DNA from: an uncultured Rhodospirillales bacterium | Lineage (GTDB): Bacteria > Pseudomonadota > Alphaproteobacteria > Rhodospirillales > Defluviicoccaceae | Reading direction: 5' to 3' | Length of the DNA: 5,208 nt | Assembly: GCA_937127205.1 (NCBI GenBank) | Contig: CAKZLS010000226.1 | Location: 1 to 5,208 of the forward strand | Part shown: piece by piece, positions 1 to 5,208 of the stretch | Layout of the letters: the number at the start of each line of letters is the position of its first letter | Position numbering within the stretch: position 1 is the first letter of the stretch | The notes under the pieces: model-generated | Database searches by the model: none | Told to the model about the DNA's origin: nothing | Seen by the model: only the letters and a program-made list of their open reading frames with translations | Position numbers and translations under genes: made by a program

Positions 1-1025
1 GAAAACTCCAACGACCGCAGGTGGGCGAACGCCGGCGGGATGGGCGCCCACGCGAACATGGTCGCCGGCGGAGCCGGAACATGCCAACCGGCGCCGGCCA
101 ATCCGCTGATCAGCACATCACGGCGCCCCTTGTAGCGTTCTCGAGTTTCCGCCACGCACTCCTGCGGGCCGTTCAACGCCGCCGCCGCCGCCACCTGGAT
201 GGGCGTGAACGCGCCGTAGTCGAGATAGGATTTCACCCGGGCGAGCGCGGCAATCAGCTTGGCATTGCCGCACGCGAACCCGATCCGCCACCCCGGCATG
301 GAATAGGTCTTGCTCATGGAGCTGAATTCAACGGCAATATCCCGCGCGCCCGGCACCTGGAGGATCGAAGGCGGCGGATTGTCGTCGAAATAGATCTCGG
401 CATAGGCCACATCCGACATGATGTAGATGCCGTGATGGCGGCAAAAATCCACCACCTGCCCGTAGAATTCCAGGGTCGCCAGTTCCGAGGTAGGGTTGTT
501 GGGATAGTTAAGCACCAACGCCGTCGGCTTCGGTACGCTGTGCTGCACCGCGCGTTCCAGCGCGGCGAGGAATTTCTCGTCAAGCGTCACCGGAATGTTG
601 CGGACTGCCGCGCCGGCAATGACAAACCCGAATTGATGGATCGGATAGCTCGGATTGGGAACCAGAATGACGTCGCCGGGACTTGTAATGGCGGATGCCA
701 GGTTGGCCAGTCCTTCTTTCGATCCGAGCGATACCACGGCTTCGGTTTCCGGGTCGATATCCACCCCGAAACGGCGCTCGTAATATGCTGAAATTGCGCG
801 CCGTAACCCCTTGATTCCACGTGATTCCGAATACCGGTGGGTGCGCGAATCGTGGACCACTTCAACCAGTTTCTCCACGATGTGCGGCGGCGTCGGAAAA
901 TCCGGATTCCCCATGCCGAAATCAATGATGTCTTCGCCGGCGGCTCGCGCCCGCGCCTTCATCGCATTCACTCCGGCAAAAACATAGGGAGGCAAGCGCC
1001 TGATCGCGTGAAACTCGTTTTCCAT
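1..1025 (-). CDS. alaC: AlaC-like PLP-dependent aminotransferase, C-terminus cut by window edge
   Basis: Class I/II (fold type I) aminotransferase, cytoplasmic, most likely transferring an amino group between glutamate and pyruvate to make alanine. I translated the minus strand directly: ATG at 1025-1023, then 341 uninterrupted codons to the left edge. From memory the protein aligns well with E. coli AlaC (about 412 residues), so roughly 70 C-terminal residues are missing, including the C-terminal Arg that binds the substrate carboxylate. Visible motifs: RLPPYVF (10-16), MGNPDFPTPPHIVEKL (38-53), SRGIKGLRRAIS (68-79), GSKEG phosphate-site segment (101-105), VPNPSYPIH (122-130), YPNNPT with Asn177, SDVAY with Asp205 and Tyr208, and SKTYSMPGWRIGF with the PLP-binding Lys239 and Arg247. 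All expected PLP residues are intact. Relatives are often annotated as LL-diaminopimelate aminotransferase; sequence alone does not settle the substrate, but the similarity to AlaC is strongest. It lies 128 bp downstream of the lipoprotein gene on the same strand. Confidence 0.92.
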   Translation of the reverse strand, partial: MENEFHAIRRLPPYVFAGVNAMKARARAAGEDIIDFGMGNPDFPTPPHIVEKLVEVVHDSRTHRYSESRGIKGLRRAISAYYERRFGVDIDPETEAVVSLGSKEGLANLASAITSPGDVILVPNPSYPIHQFGFVIAGAAVRNIPVTLDEKFLAALERAVQHSVPKPTALVLNYPNNPTSELATLEFYGQVVDFCRHHGIYIMSDVAYAEIYFDDNPPPSILQVPGARDIAVEFSSMSKTYSMPGWRIGFACGNAKLIAALARVKSYLDYGAFTPIQVAAAAALNGPQECVAETRERYKGRRDVLISGLAGAGWHVPAPPATMFAWAPIPPAFAHLRSLEF

Positions 1026-1030
1026 AACAT

Positions 1031-1036
1031 CCACCT
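1031..1036 (-). promoter_or_regulatory. Ribosome binding site of the alaC-like gene
   Basis: On the minus strand AGGTGG lies five bases upstream of the ATG at 1025. This supports that start, as does the protein beginning a few residues before the conserved RLPPYVF motif. Confidence 0.7.
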
Positions 1037-1045
1037 GAAGGGTAA

Positions 1046-1060
1046 CCCGGCCCTGCCGGG
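1046..1060 (-). promoter_or_regulatory. GC-rich hairpin in the alaC leader, possible weak terminator or attenuator
   Basis: Perfect six-pair stem CCCGGC/GCCGGG with a three-base loop, about 20 bases upstream of the alaC start and just before its ribosome binding site. On the minus strand it is followed by TTACCC, so there is no real U-tract and it is not a canonical intrinsic terminator. A second small dyad (CGCCG/CGGCG, 1114-1127) lies closer to the lipoprotein stop codon and also lacks a U-tract. Neither is strong in a GC-rich genome. Otherwise I see no convincing promoter in the 1026-1153 gap, which fits read-through from the lipoprotein gene, although that is not proved. Confidence 0.3.
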
Positions 1061-1153
1061 TCGATTTCGCATTACGCCGAGTGAAACGTCCCGTTCCGAT
1101 CGGTCCAAGGGTTCGCCGATGTCGGCGGGTTGATCGAGGTCGAGCGCGCCGAG

Positions 1154-2968
1154 CTAGTCGAGATAGATTTCAGTTCGCCGATTGCCGGCTTCTCCCGACG
1201 GCATGACCTCGTAGTACATGGGCATGTCGTCTGCCGCGGCGACCACCGTGATCTGTTCGCTGGGCACACCCAGCCTTTGCAGTTCCGTAGCGACCGCGTT
1301 GGCGCGCTCGGCCGAAATGCCGAAATTCACCATGCGGTGGCGGACCGGGTCCATATTCCGCGTGCGGCTGCTCGAATGGCCGACGACCCGGACTTTTCGC
1401 CCGCTCGCAAGATAGCGCTCGTAGACCTGGCGGACAATCTCTCTCTCACGGTCGCGCAAGCTGGACGATCCGTCGGCGAATAAAATGGTGGCCACCTTGA
1501 CGGAACTGCCGGGGACCGCCTTGCGCGCCAACGACCCTCGGGGGCCGCCGACGGCGGCGGCCGGAACCGGCTCGCGTTCGAGCACTGGAACGTTGACCGG
1601 CAGCTCTTCGAAGGTCGCGACACCGGTGGACGACACCACCACGGTTGTCAGCGGCTCGCCTCCGTCCAATTCATCACCGGATGGCAGCGTCCCCATGGGC
1701 CCGCCGGGCAGCGGATCTTGAAGCCGCGCCTCGAACACGTCCTGCACGCCGGCTGGCGGCGCGGAAGCCGGTGCGGCCGGCGGCGGCGCATAGGCCCCCG
1801 CCGCCGACGGCGGTGTGTAACCTGTTGGCGCCGATGACGGCGTGGCGGCCGCTGTTGCCGACGGCGGCGTATACGGAGTCGGTGACGCCGGCGGCGCGGA
1901 AGCCGTTGGCGCCGAGGACGGCGCGTAGGCAGAGGTGACCGCGGTCGGTCTTGTCCCCGCCGCGGGACCTGGCAACTGCGTCGGCGCGTAACTTCCGGGC
2001 GTGGCACCCGTAGTACCGGAAAATGGCGGCGGCGCCGGTTGCAGGTTGTCCATTTGCGCCCGATTGAGATCGGTGGTTGAAACGTCGCCCGCTGTCACGG
2101 TCGGGGTGCTGGGCACCGCGCCCGACGCGTCGGGCACAGGCGTGTAGGCCGCCGACGGCGTATAGGGCGGGATGTAGGGTGCGCGCGACGCGGCAGCAGA
2201 AGATGCGCTCGGCGCAGCGGTGGCAGGAGGCGGCGGAACCGCTGCCGGCGCGACCGATGGGTTGGCGCCCGAGAACGGCGGCGTGACGGCCCGGGCCATG
2301 GGATCGTCCGGCGGCACTGGGATGTTGTTCGGCGCTGATTGCGCCGCCGCCGCCGCTGCTGCGGCGCTCGACGCCGCTGGCGCCGCGGGAGGCGTTGCCG
2401 CTATAGGCGCCGGAGCGGGCGTTGCCGCCGCCGGCGAGAGCGACGTCGCAGCCGTTGGCGCGGGAGGCGTCGCGACCGTCGGAGCGGGTGGCGTTGCCGG
2501 GACGTCGGACGCTGCCGGGATTTCGGGTGCAGCCGGTGTCGTTGGCGTTGACGGTGCGTCAAAGGTGGACGGCGGCACATCGGTTCCGCCCGAGAACGGC
2601 GGAGTCACCGCGTCCGGCATGGTTACCTCGCCCAGAGTGGTACCCTCAGGGCCACCGGCGCTGGTCTCCATTGGCGCCGGGAGCGGTTCGGCGGGATCGG
2701 ACTGGAAACCGATCACCTCTTCGGAGTACTCGCGGCCCTCGCTATCGGCCACCAACCCCTGCTCCAGGCTGGCGCGCTCCTCCTCGGTCATCGCCGTCGG
2801 ACGTTCCGGAATGTCGCCGAGGTTGGGATAGGACTGATCTGCACCCGACGCAGAGGCGCCCTCGTCGCCGCCCGACGCGCACCCCGCCAGCAGCGCGCCA
2901 CCCATGACGAGCGCCATGACAGTCGCCAGACTCCTGATCGATTGGCTGTGTCGACCCTCGCTACGCAT
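1154..2968 (-). CDS. OmpA-family outer-membrane lipoprotein with long Pro/Ala-rich linker
   Basis: Predicted 604-residue cell-envelope lipoprotein. Residues 1-29 are a signal peptide II: a basic start (MRSEGRHSQSIR), a hydrophobic core and lipobox LLAGC with Cys30 as lipidation site. The +2 Ala is compatible with outer-membrane sorting. Residues 45-82 form a less repetitive segment with YPNLGDIPERP followed by an acidic, helix-like stretch. Residues about 91-405 are low-complexity Pro/Ala/Thr/Ser with three PPFSG motifs, YTPPSA repeats and a run of eight Ala (202-209). Residues about 490-604 resemble the OmpA C-terminal peptidoglycan-binding domain: VKVATILFADGSSSL, VRVVGHSSSR, SAERANAV, NRRTEIYLD. 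The usual GHTD Asp is Ser533 here, whereas the partner Arg (Arg555) is kept, and about seven extra residues lie between them. The likely role is tethering or sensing peptidoglycan, with the linker spanning periplasm; this is inference. The ATG at 2968 is chosen because it has a good ribosome binding site and gives a normal signal peptide; an upstream TTG at 3025 would add 19 polar residues. The gene is divergent from phaC. Confidence 0.88.
   Translation of the reverse strand: MRSEGRHSQSIRSLATVMALVMGGALLAGCASGGDEGASASGADQSYPNLGDIPERPTAMTEEERASLEQGLVADSEGREYSEEVIGFQSDPAEPLPAPMETSAGGPEGTTLGEVTMPDAVTPPFSGGTDVPPSTFDAPSTPTTPAAPEIPAASDVPATPPAPTVATPPAPTAATSLSPAAATPAPAPIAATPPAAPAASSAAAAAAAAQSAPNNIPVPPDDPMARAVTPPFSGANPSVAPAAVPPPPATAAPSASSAAASRAPYIPPYTPSAAYTPVPDASGAVPSTPTVTAGDVSTTDLNRAQMDNLQPAPPPFSGTTGATPGSYAPTQLPGPAAGTRPTAVTSAYAPSSAPTASAPPASPTPYTPPSATAAATPSSAPTGYTPPSAAGAYAPPPAAPASAPPAGVQDVFEARLQDPLPGGPMGTLPSGDELDGGEPLTTVVVSSTGVATFEELPVNVPVLEREPVPAAAVGGPRGSLARKAVPGSSVKVATILFADGSSSLRDREREIVRQVYERYLASGRKVRVVGHSSSRTRNMDPVRHRMVNFGISAERANAVATELQRLGVPSEQITVVAAADDMPMYYEVMPSGEAGNRRTEIYLD
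1754..2698 (-). repeat. Low-complexity Pro/Ala/Thr/Ser linker-coding region with PPFSG and YTPPSA repeats
   Basis: This stretch encodes residues about 91-405 of the lipoprotein. PPFSG occurs three times: residues 123-127 (2588-2602), 230-234 (2267-2281) and 314-318 (2015-2029). The first two share 15 identical bases and are each preceded by AVT; the third uses different synonymous codons in four of five positions. YTPPSA occurs at residues 366-371 and 384-389, with related YTPSA, YAPSS and YAPPP variants nearby. A GCC/GCG-type codon run (about 2342-2368) encodes eight consecutive alanines. Such tracts are prone to length change by slippage. The region is probably disordered and extended. Confidence 0.85.
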
Positions 2969-2971
2969 TGA

Positions 2972-2986
2972 CTTTCCTTGCTCCTT
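2972..2986 (-). promoter_or_regulatory. Ribosome binding site of the lipoprotein gene (start-deciding)
   Basis: The minus strand carries AAGGAG (2986-2981) and then AAGGA (2979-2975), the latter six bases from the ATG at 2968. The doubled Shine-Dalgarno supports this ATG over the in-frame ATG at 3013 and TTG at 3025, and it gives a conventional lipoprotein signal peptide. Confidence 0.7.
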
Positions 2987-3027
2987 GGCACCCGACTGCC
3001 GGCATGTACCCATTTGTGACTTCAAGA

Positions 3028-3056
3028 TTGCCCGAACTTGGTTAAGGGGCTATAAA
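3028..3056 (+). promoter_or_regulatory. Candidate sigma70-type promoter of phaC
   Basis: TTGCCC (3028-3033) and TATAAA (3051-3056) are separated by exactly 17 bases, matching four of six and five of six consensus positions. The predicted transcription start is about 3062-3064, giving a leader of about 109 bases before the phaC ATG. This is the only convincing AT-rich promoter motif in the divergent region. I found no comparable candidate for the lipoprotein gene on the minus strand, so that promoter remains unassigned. Confidence 0.6.
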
Positions 3057-3065
3057 CATTTCGAT

Positions 3066-3083
3066 GGACCAGCGCGCGGGTCC
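3066..3083. promoter_or_regulatory. 18-bp near-palindrome, possible operator or leader hairpin
   Basis: GGACC and GGTCC arms flank a GCGCGC core, giving 16 of 18 symmetric positions. It begins within a few bases of the predicted phaC transcription start, a position typical of repressor operators. It could instead fold as a five-pair hairpin at the 5' end of the phaC mRNA. It does not resemble any operator I can name, so the binding protein is unknown. Confidence 0.4.
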
Positions 3084-3158
3084 TTTCACTTATCACACAA
3101 ATCAATGTCGGCGCGGGACGTTTTTCTCGCGAAACCTGACGTTGCCCTGAGGGATCAT

Positions 3159-3164
3159 AAAGGA
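3159..3164 (+). promoter_or_regulatory. Ribosome binding site of phaC
   Basis: AAAGGA lies seven bases upstream of the ATG at 3172. It supports this start, which gives an N-terminus of normal length for class I synthases. Confidence 0.75.
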
Positions 3165-3171
3165 TTGAGTT

Positions 3172-4971
3172 ATGGCCGATCAACAAGGCACACAACTGCA
3201 GATGCCTGACCCGGCGGAACTTTCGAAGTCTTTTGCGGAAATCGCCGAGCGAACTCAAAGTCTGCTGCAGGACTGGATGCAGAAAAACGGCACCACTATG
3301 CCGTCCATGGGTATGGAAGACCCGCTGAGTGTTGGCAACACTTTCATGGAATTGACGGCCAAGATGATGGCCGACCCCAACCAAGTCGTACAGTCGCAAA
3401 TGACGCTGTGGCAAGACTACATGGCGCTTTGGCAGAACACGGCAAGCCGGATGATGGGTCAGGAAACCGAGCCTTTCATTAAGCCGGAAAAGGACGACAA
3501 GCGCTTCAAGGATCCAGCCTGGGAAGAGAACGACGTTTTCAATTACATCAAGCAATCTTATCTGCTTGCCTCGCGTTGGATGCAACAGGGCGTCAATGAC
3601 GTCGAAGGCGTGGACGAAAAAACCAGGGAACGGGCCGATTTCTACACGCGCCAGTTCGTCAGCGCGCTGTCGCCCACCAACTTCGCCCTCACGAATCCCG
3701 AGGTGATTCGCGCAACCATCGAGTCGCGCGGCGAGAATTTGGTCAACGGTCTGAAGAACATGTTGAAGGATCTGGAGCGCGGCAAGGGCTCGCTCAGGAT
3801 CGCTCAGACCGACTACGATAAGTTTGTTATGGGCGAAAACATCGCCACCACGCCCGGCAAGGTCATCTTCCGCAACGAGATGATGGAGTTGATTCAGTAC
3901 ACGCCCAGCACCGAGACCGTCGTAAAGCGGCCGTTGCTGTTCGTACCGGCGTGGATCAACAAGTTCTACATCGTCGACCTGCGCGCCAAGAACTCGTGGA
4001 TCAAGTGGGCCGTGGACCAGGGTCACACCGTGTTCCTGATCTCGTGGGTCAATCCCACCGCGGAACTGGCAGAGAAGTCCTTCGACAGCTACGTCACCGA
4101 GGGCGTGGTCAAGGCGGTCGACGCCATCGAACAGACCACCGGCGAAAAAGAAGTCAACGCGGTCGGCTACTGCATCGGCGGTACGCTTCTCGCGGCCACC
4201 ATGGCCTATATGGCCGGCAAAGGCGACGATCGCATCAAGAGCGGGACCTTCTTCACCACCATGCTCGACTTTTCGGAGCCCGGCGAGCTTGGCGTGTTCA
4301 TCGACGAGAGCACCATCTCCTATCTCGAGCAGAAGATGGCCGAACGCGGGTATCTCGACGGTGCCGAAATGGCGGGCACGTTTAACATGCTCCGCGAAAA
4401 CGACCTGATCTGGTCGTTCGTCATCAACAACTACCTGCTCGGCAACGATCCGTTCCCGTTCGATCTGTTGTACTGGAACTCGGACTCGACCCGCATGCCG
4501 TACGCCATGCATAGCTTCTATCTGCGTAACTTCTACCAGAACAACAAGCTGGTGCAGCCGGGCGGCATTACCCTTGCCGACGTGCCCATCGACCTCTCCA
4601 AGGTCAAGGCGCCGACCTACTTCCTGTCCGCTCGCGAGGACCACATCGCGCCGTGGAAGTCCAACTACAAGGGCACTCAGATCCTGGGCGGCAAGAACAG
4701 CTTTACGCTGGCCGCGTCGGGGCACATCGCCGGCGTGATCAATCCGCCGGCCGGCAACAAGTACTGCTTCTGGACCAACGCCAAGAATCCGGCGGACCCG
4801 GACGAATGGCTGGCCGATTCCAAGGCAACCGACGGCTCGTGGTGGCCGCACTGGGACGCCTGGACGAAGAAGCTTTCCGGCAAGGACATGGTCCCGGCCC
4901 GCGACCCCAGCAAAGGCAAACTGAAAGTGCTGTGCGACGCGCCCGGAACCTATGTGACCGCGAAAGCGTAA
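3172..4971 (+). CDS. phaC: Class I poly(3-hydroxyalkanoate) synthase PhaC
   Basis: Polymerises (R)-3-hydroxyacyl-CoA, typically 3-hydroxybutyryl-CoA, into PHA with release of CoA, at the surface of cytoplasmic storage granules. The protein has 599 residues; the classic Cupriavidus necator enzyme has 589, so it is full length. A mobile, partly amphipathic N-terminal region (about 1-105) precedes the PhaC N-terminal domain (about 105-275) and the alpha/beta-hydrolase catalytic domain (about 255-575). The hallmark PLLFVPAWINKFYI is at 254-267. The lipase-like box is GYCIGG with nucleophile Cys334. The other triad members are Asp490 (SAREDHIAPW) and His518 (ASGHIAGVINPP). The conserved Trp of the class, Trp435, is in LLYWNSDSTRMP. 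Length and the absence of a phaE or phaR subunit gene nearby fit class I rather than class III or IV. The gene has its own promoter candidate and a strong terminator, suggesting a monocistronic unit; phaA, phaB and phasin genes are not in the window. It is divergent from the lipoprotein gene. Substrate chain length cannot be read from sequence with certainty, though short-chain monomers are typical. Confidence 0.97.
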   Translation: MADQQGTQLQMPDPAELSKSFAEIAERTQSLLQDWMQKNGTTMPSMGMEDPLSVGNTFMELTAKMMADPNQVVQSQMTLWQDYMALWQNTASRMMGQETEPFIKPEKDDKRFKDPAWEENDVFNYIKQSYLLASRWMQQGVNDVEGVDEKTRERADFYTRQFVSALSPTNFALTNPEVIRATIESRGENLVNGLKNMLKDLERGKGSLRIAQTDYDKFVMGENIATTPGKVIFRNEMMELIQYTPSTETVVKRPLLFVPAWINKFYIVDLRAKNSWIKWAVDQGHTVFLISWVNPTAELAEKSFDSYVTEGVVKAVDAIEQTTGEKEVNAVGYCIGGTLLAATMAYMAGKGDDRIKSGTFFTTMLDFSEPGELGVFIDESTISYLEQKMAERGYLDGAEMAGTFNMLRENDLIWSFVINNYLLGNDPFPFDLLYWNSDSTRMPYAMHSFYLRNFYQNNKLVQPGGITLADVPIDLSKVKAPTYFLSAREDHIAPWKSNYKGTQILGGKNSFTLAASGHIAGVINPPAGNKYCFWTNAKNPADPDEWLADSKATDGSWWPHWDAWTKKLSGKDMVPARDPSKGKLKVLCDAPGTYVTAKA

Positions 4972-4983
4972 CCAGGCGCTCGC

Positions 4984-4999
4984 TTTCCCCCAGGGGAAA
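4984..4999 (+). other. Perfect hairpin after phaC stop codon
   Basis: TTTCCCC and GGGGAAA form a perfect seven-pair dyad around a two-base CA centre, 12 bases after the phaC stop codon. No T-run follows on the plus strand (AACGACAAG), so it is unlikely to terminate transcription alone. It may protect the mRNA 3' end or be a protein-binding site. Its centre (CCCCAGGG) resembles the loop of the following terminator. Confidence 0.5.
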
Positions 5000-5012
5000 A
5001 CGACAAGACATG

Positions 5013-5054
5013 ACCGGCGGTTTTGCCCCAGGGCGAAGCCGCCGGTTTTCTTTT
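5013..5054 (+). terminator. Rho-independent terminator of phaC
   Basis: Arms 5013-5028 and 5031-5046 pair along up to 16 positions, including two G-T wobbles. The outer eight pairs (ACCGGCGG/CCGCCGGT) are perfect, and a short CA-centred loop closes the hairpin. It is followed by TTTTCTTTT. The strong GC-rich stem with a T-rich tail 41 bases after the stop codon is a textbook intrinsic terminator for phaC. Confidence 0.9.
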
Positions 5055-5083
5055 GGGTGAGGCCCAACCCAGTACCACCAATC

Positions 5084-5116
5084 CGTAGCCTGGATGCAGC
5101 GCAGCGAAATCCGGGA
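5084..5116. repeat. Dispersed intergenic palindromic repeat, first family
   Basis: GTAGCCTGGATGCAGCGCAG begins just inside this element, which continues to GAAATCCGGG. Arms CCTGGAT (5089-5095) and ATCCGGG (5109-5115) pair with one G-T wobble around a GCAGCGCAGCG-type centre. I recognise this from memory as the widespread GTAGCCCGGATG...AATCCGGG element found in non-coding DNA of many proteobacteria. No coding potential is seen. Confidence 0.6.
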
Positions 5117-5124
5117 AGATCTCT

Positions 5125-5208
5125 GTCATCGCGAGCGAAGCGCGGCGATCCAGAACCGCCGCCGGACGGGCCCCCAGACCGGACTGGTTTGCCGCGCCGC
5201 TGCGCGCC
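5125..5208. repeat. Large inverted intergenic repeat, second family, cut by window edge
   Basis: The left half reads GTCATCGCGAGCGAAGCGC then GGCGATCCAG (5125-5153). The right half starts at CTGGTTTGCCGCGCCGCTGC (5184) and is approximately the reverse complement of the left half; about 30 GC-rich bases separate them. The motif resembles the common GTCATTGCGAGCGAAGCGAAGCAATCCAG element of alphaproteobacterial intergenic DNA, which often occurs as facing copies. The right end lies beyond the window. The whole stretch 4972-5208 contains no gene I can support. Confidence 0.6.

Noticed and set aside
21..791. A 256-codon open frame on the plus strand
   Set aside because: It is antisense to the aminotransferase, whose PLP motifs are all in frame on the minus strand. 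The product is Arg/His-rich shadow sequence.
1754..2698. Possible CRISPR or tandem-repeat array
   Set aside because: The repeats are irregular, lie in frame and encode a Pro/Ala-rich linker. There are no regularly spaced identical repeats with unique spacers.
2220..2831. A 203-codon Gly/Ala-rich open frame on the plus strand
   Set aside because: It is the reverse reading of the Pro/Ala-rich lipoprotein linker, where Pro and Ala codons become Gly and Gly/Ala codons. It has no independent support.
2985..3000. Sigma54-like TTGGCAC...TGCC upstream of phaC
   Set aside because: The GG and GC elements are one base too close for sigma54 spacing and the -12 part is imperfect. A better sigma70-type promoter lies closer to phaC.
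2969..3025. Longer lipoprotein start at TTG 3025 or ATG 3013
   Set aside because: Both would put extra polar residues in front of the signal peptide. The ATG at 2968 has a clear ribosome binding site and a conventional lipoprotein signal.
3022..5067. A 681-codon open frame on the minus strand covering all of phaC
   Set aside because: It is antisense to a PHA synthase with complete motifs. Its translation is rich in Arg, Val, Gly and His, typical of the reverse frame of a GC-rich gene, and resembles no family I know. Its start lies downstream of the phaC terminator hairpin.

Overview
The window looks like chromosomal core DNA from a high-GC alphaproteobacterium. Rhodospirillales or a close relative is my best guess. 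It rests on a class I polyhydroxyalkanoate (PHA) synthase, a lipoprotein with an unusual OmpA domain of a type I associate with that group, an AlaC-like aminotransferase, and GC-rich intergenic repeats. The taxonomic call is inference, because no rRNA or marker gene is present.

Layout. Positions 1-1025 (minus strand) carry the first 341 codons of an AlaC-type class I/II aminotransferase whose C-terminus lies off the left edge. Positions 1026-1153 are a short gap with small hairpins and no convincing intrinsic terminator, so the two minus-strand genes may be co-transcribed. Positions 1154-2968 (minus) encode a 604-residue lipoprotein: signal peptide II, short acidic N-terminal segment, about 315 residues of Pro/Ala/Thr/Ser-rich linker with three PPFSG motifs, and a C-terminal OmpA-like domain. 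Positions 2969-3171 are a divergent intergenic region with a good sigma70-type promoter candidate facing right and an 18-bp near-palindrome just downstream of the predicted transcription start. Positions 3172-4971 (plus) encode a complete class I PHA synthase (PhaC) with an intact Cys-Asp-His triad. Positions 4972-5208 have no gene; they hold two consecutive hairpins, the second a strong Rho-independent terminator, then two different dispersed-type intergenic palindromic repeats, the last cut by the right edge.

How the genes relate. PhaC polymerises hydroxyacyl-CoA into carbon-storage granules in the cytoplasm. The aminotransferase serves amino-acid metabolism, probably alanine from pyruvate. 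The lipoprotein acts in the outer membrane or periplasm. I see no shared pathway. phaC appears to be a monocistronic unit with its own promoter and terminator, and phaA, phaB, phaR or a phasin gene are absent from the window.

I found no evidence of a new multi-gene system, mobile element or CRISPR array. The most interesting points are the OmpA domain lacking the usual peptidoglycan-contacting Asp, the repeated PPFSG motif in its linker, the possible operator downstream of the phaC promoter, and the cluster of palindromic elements after phaC.
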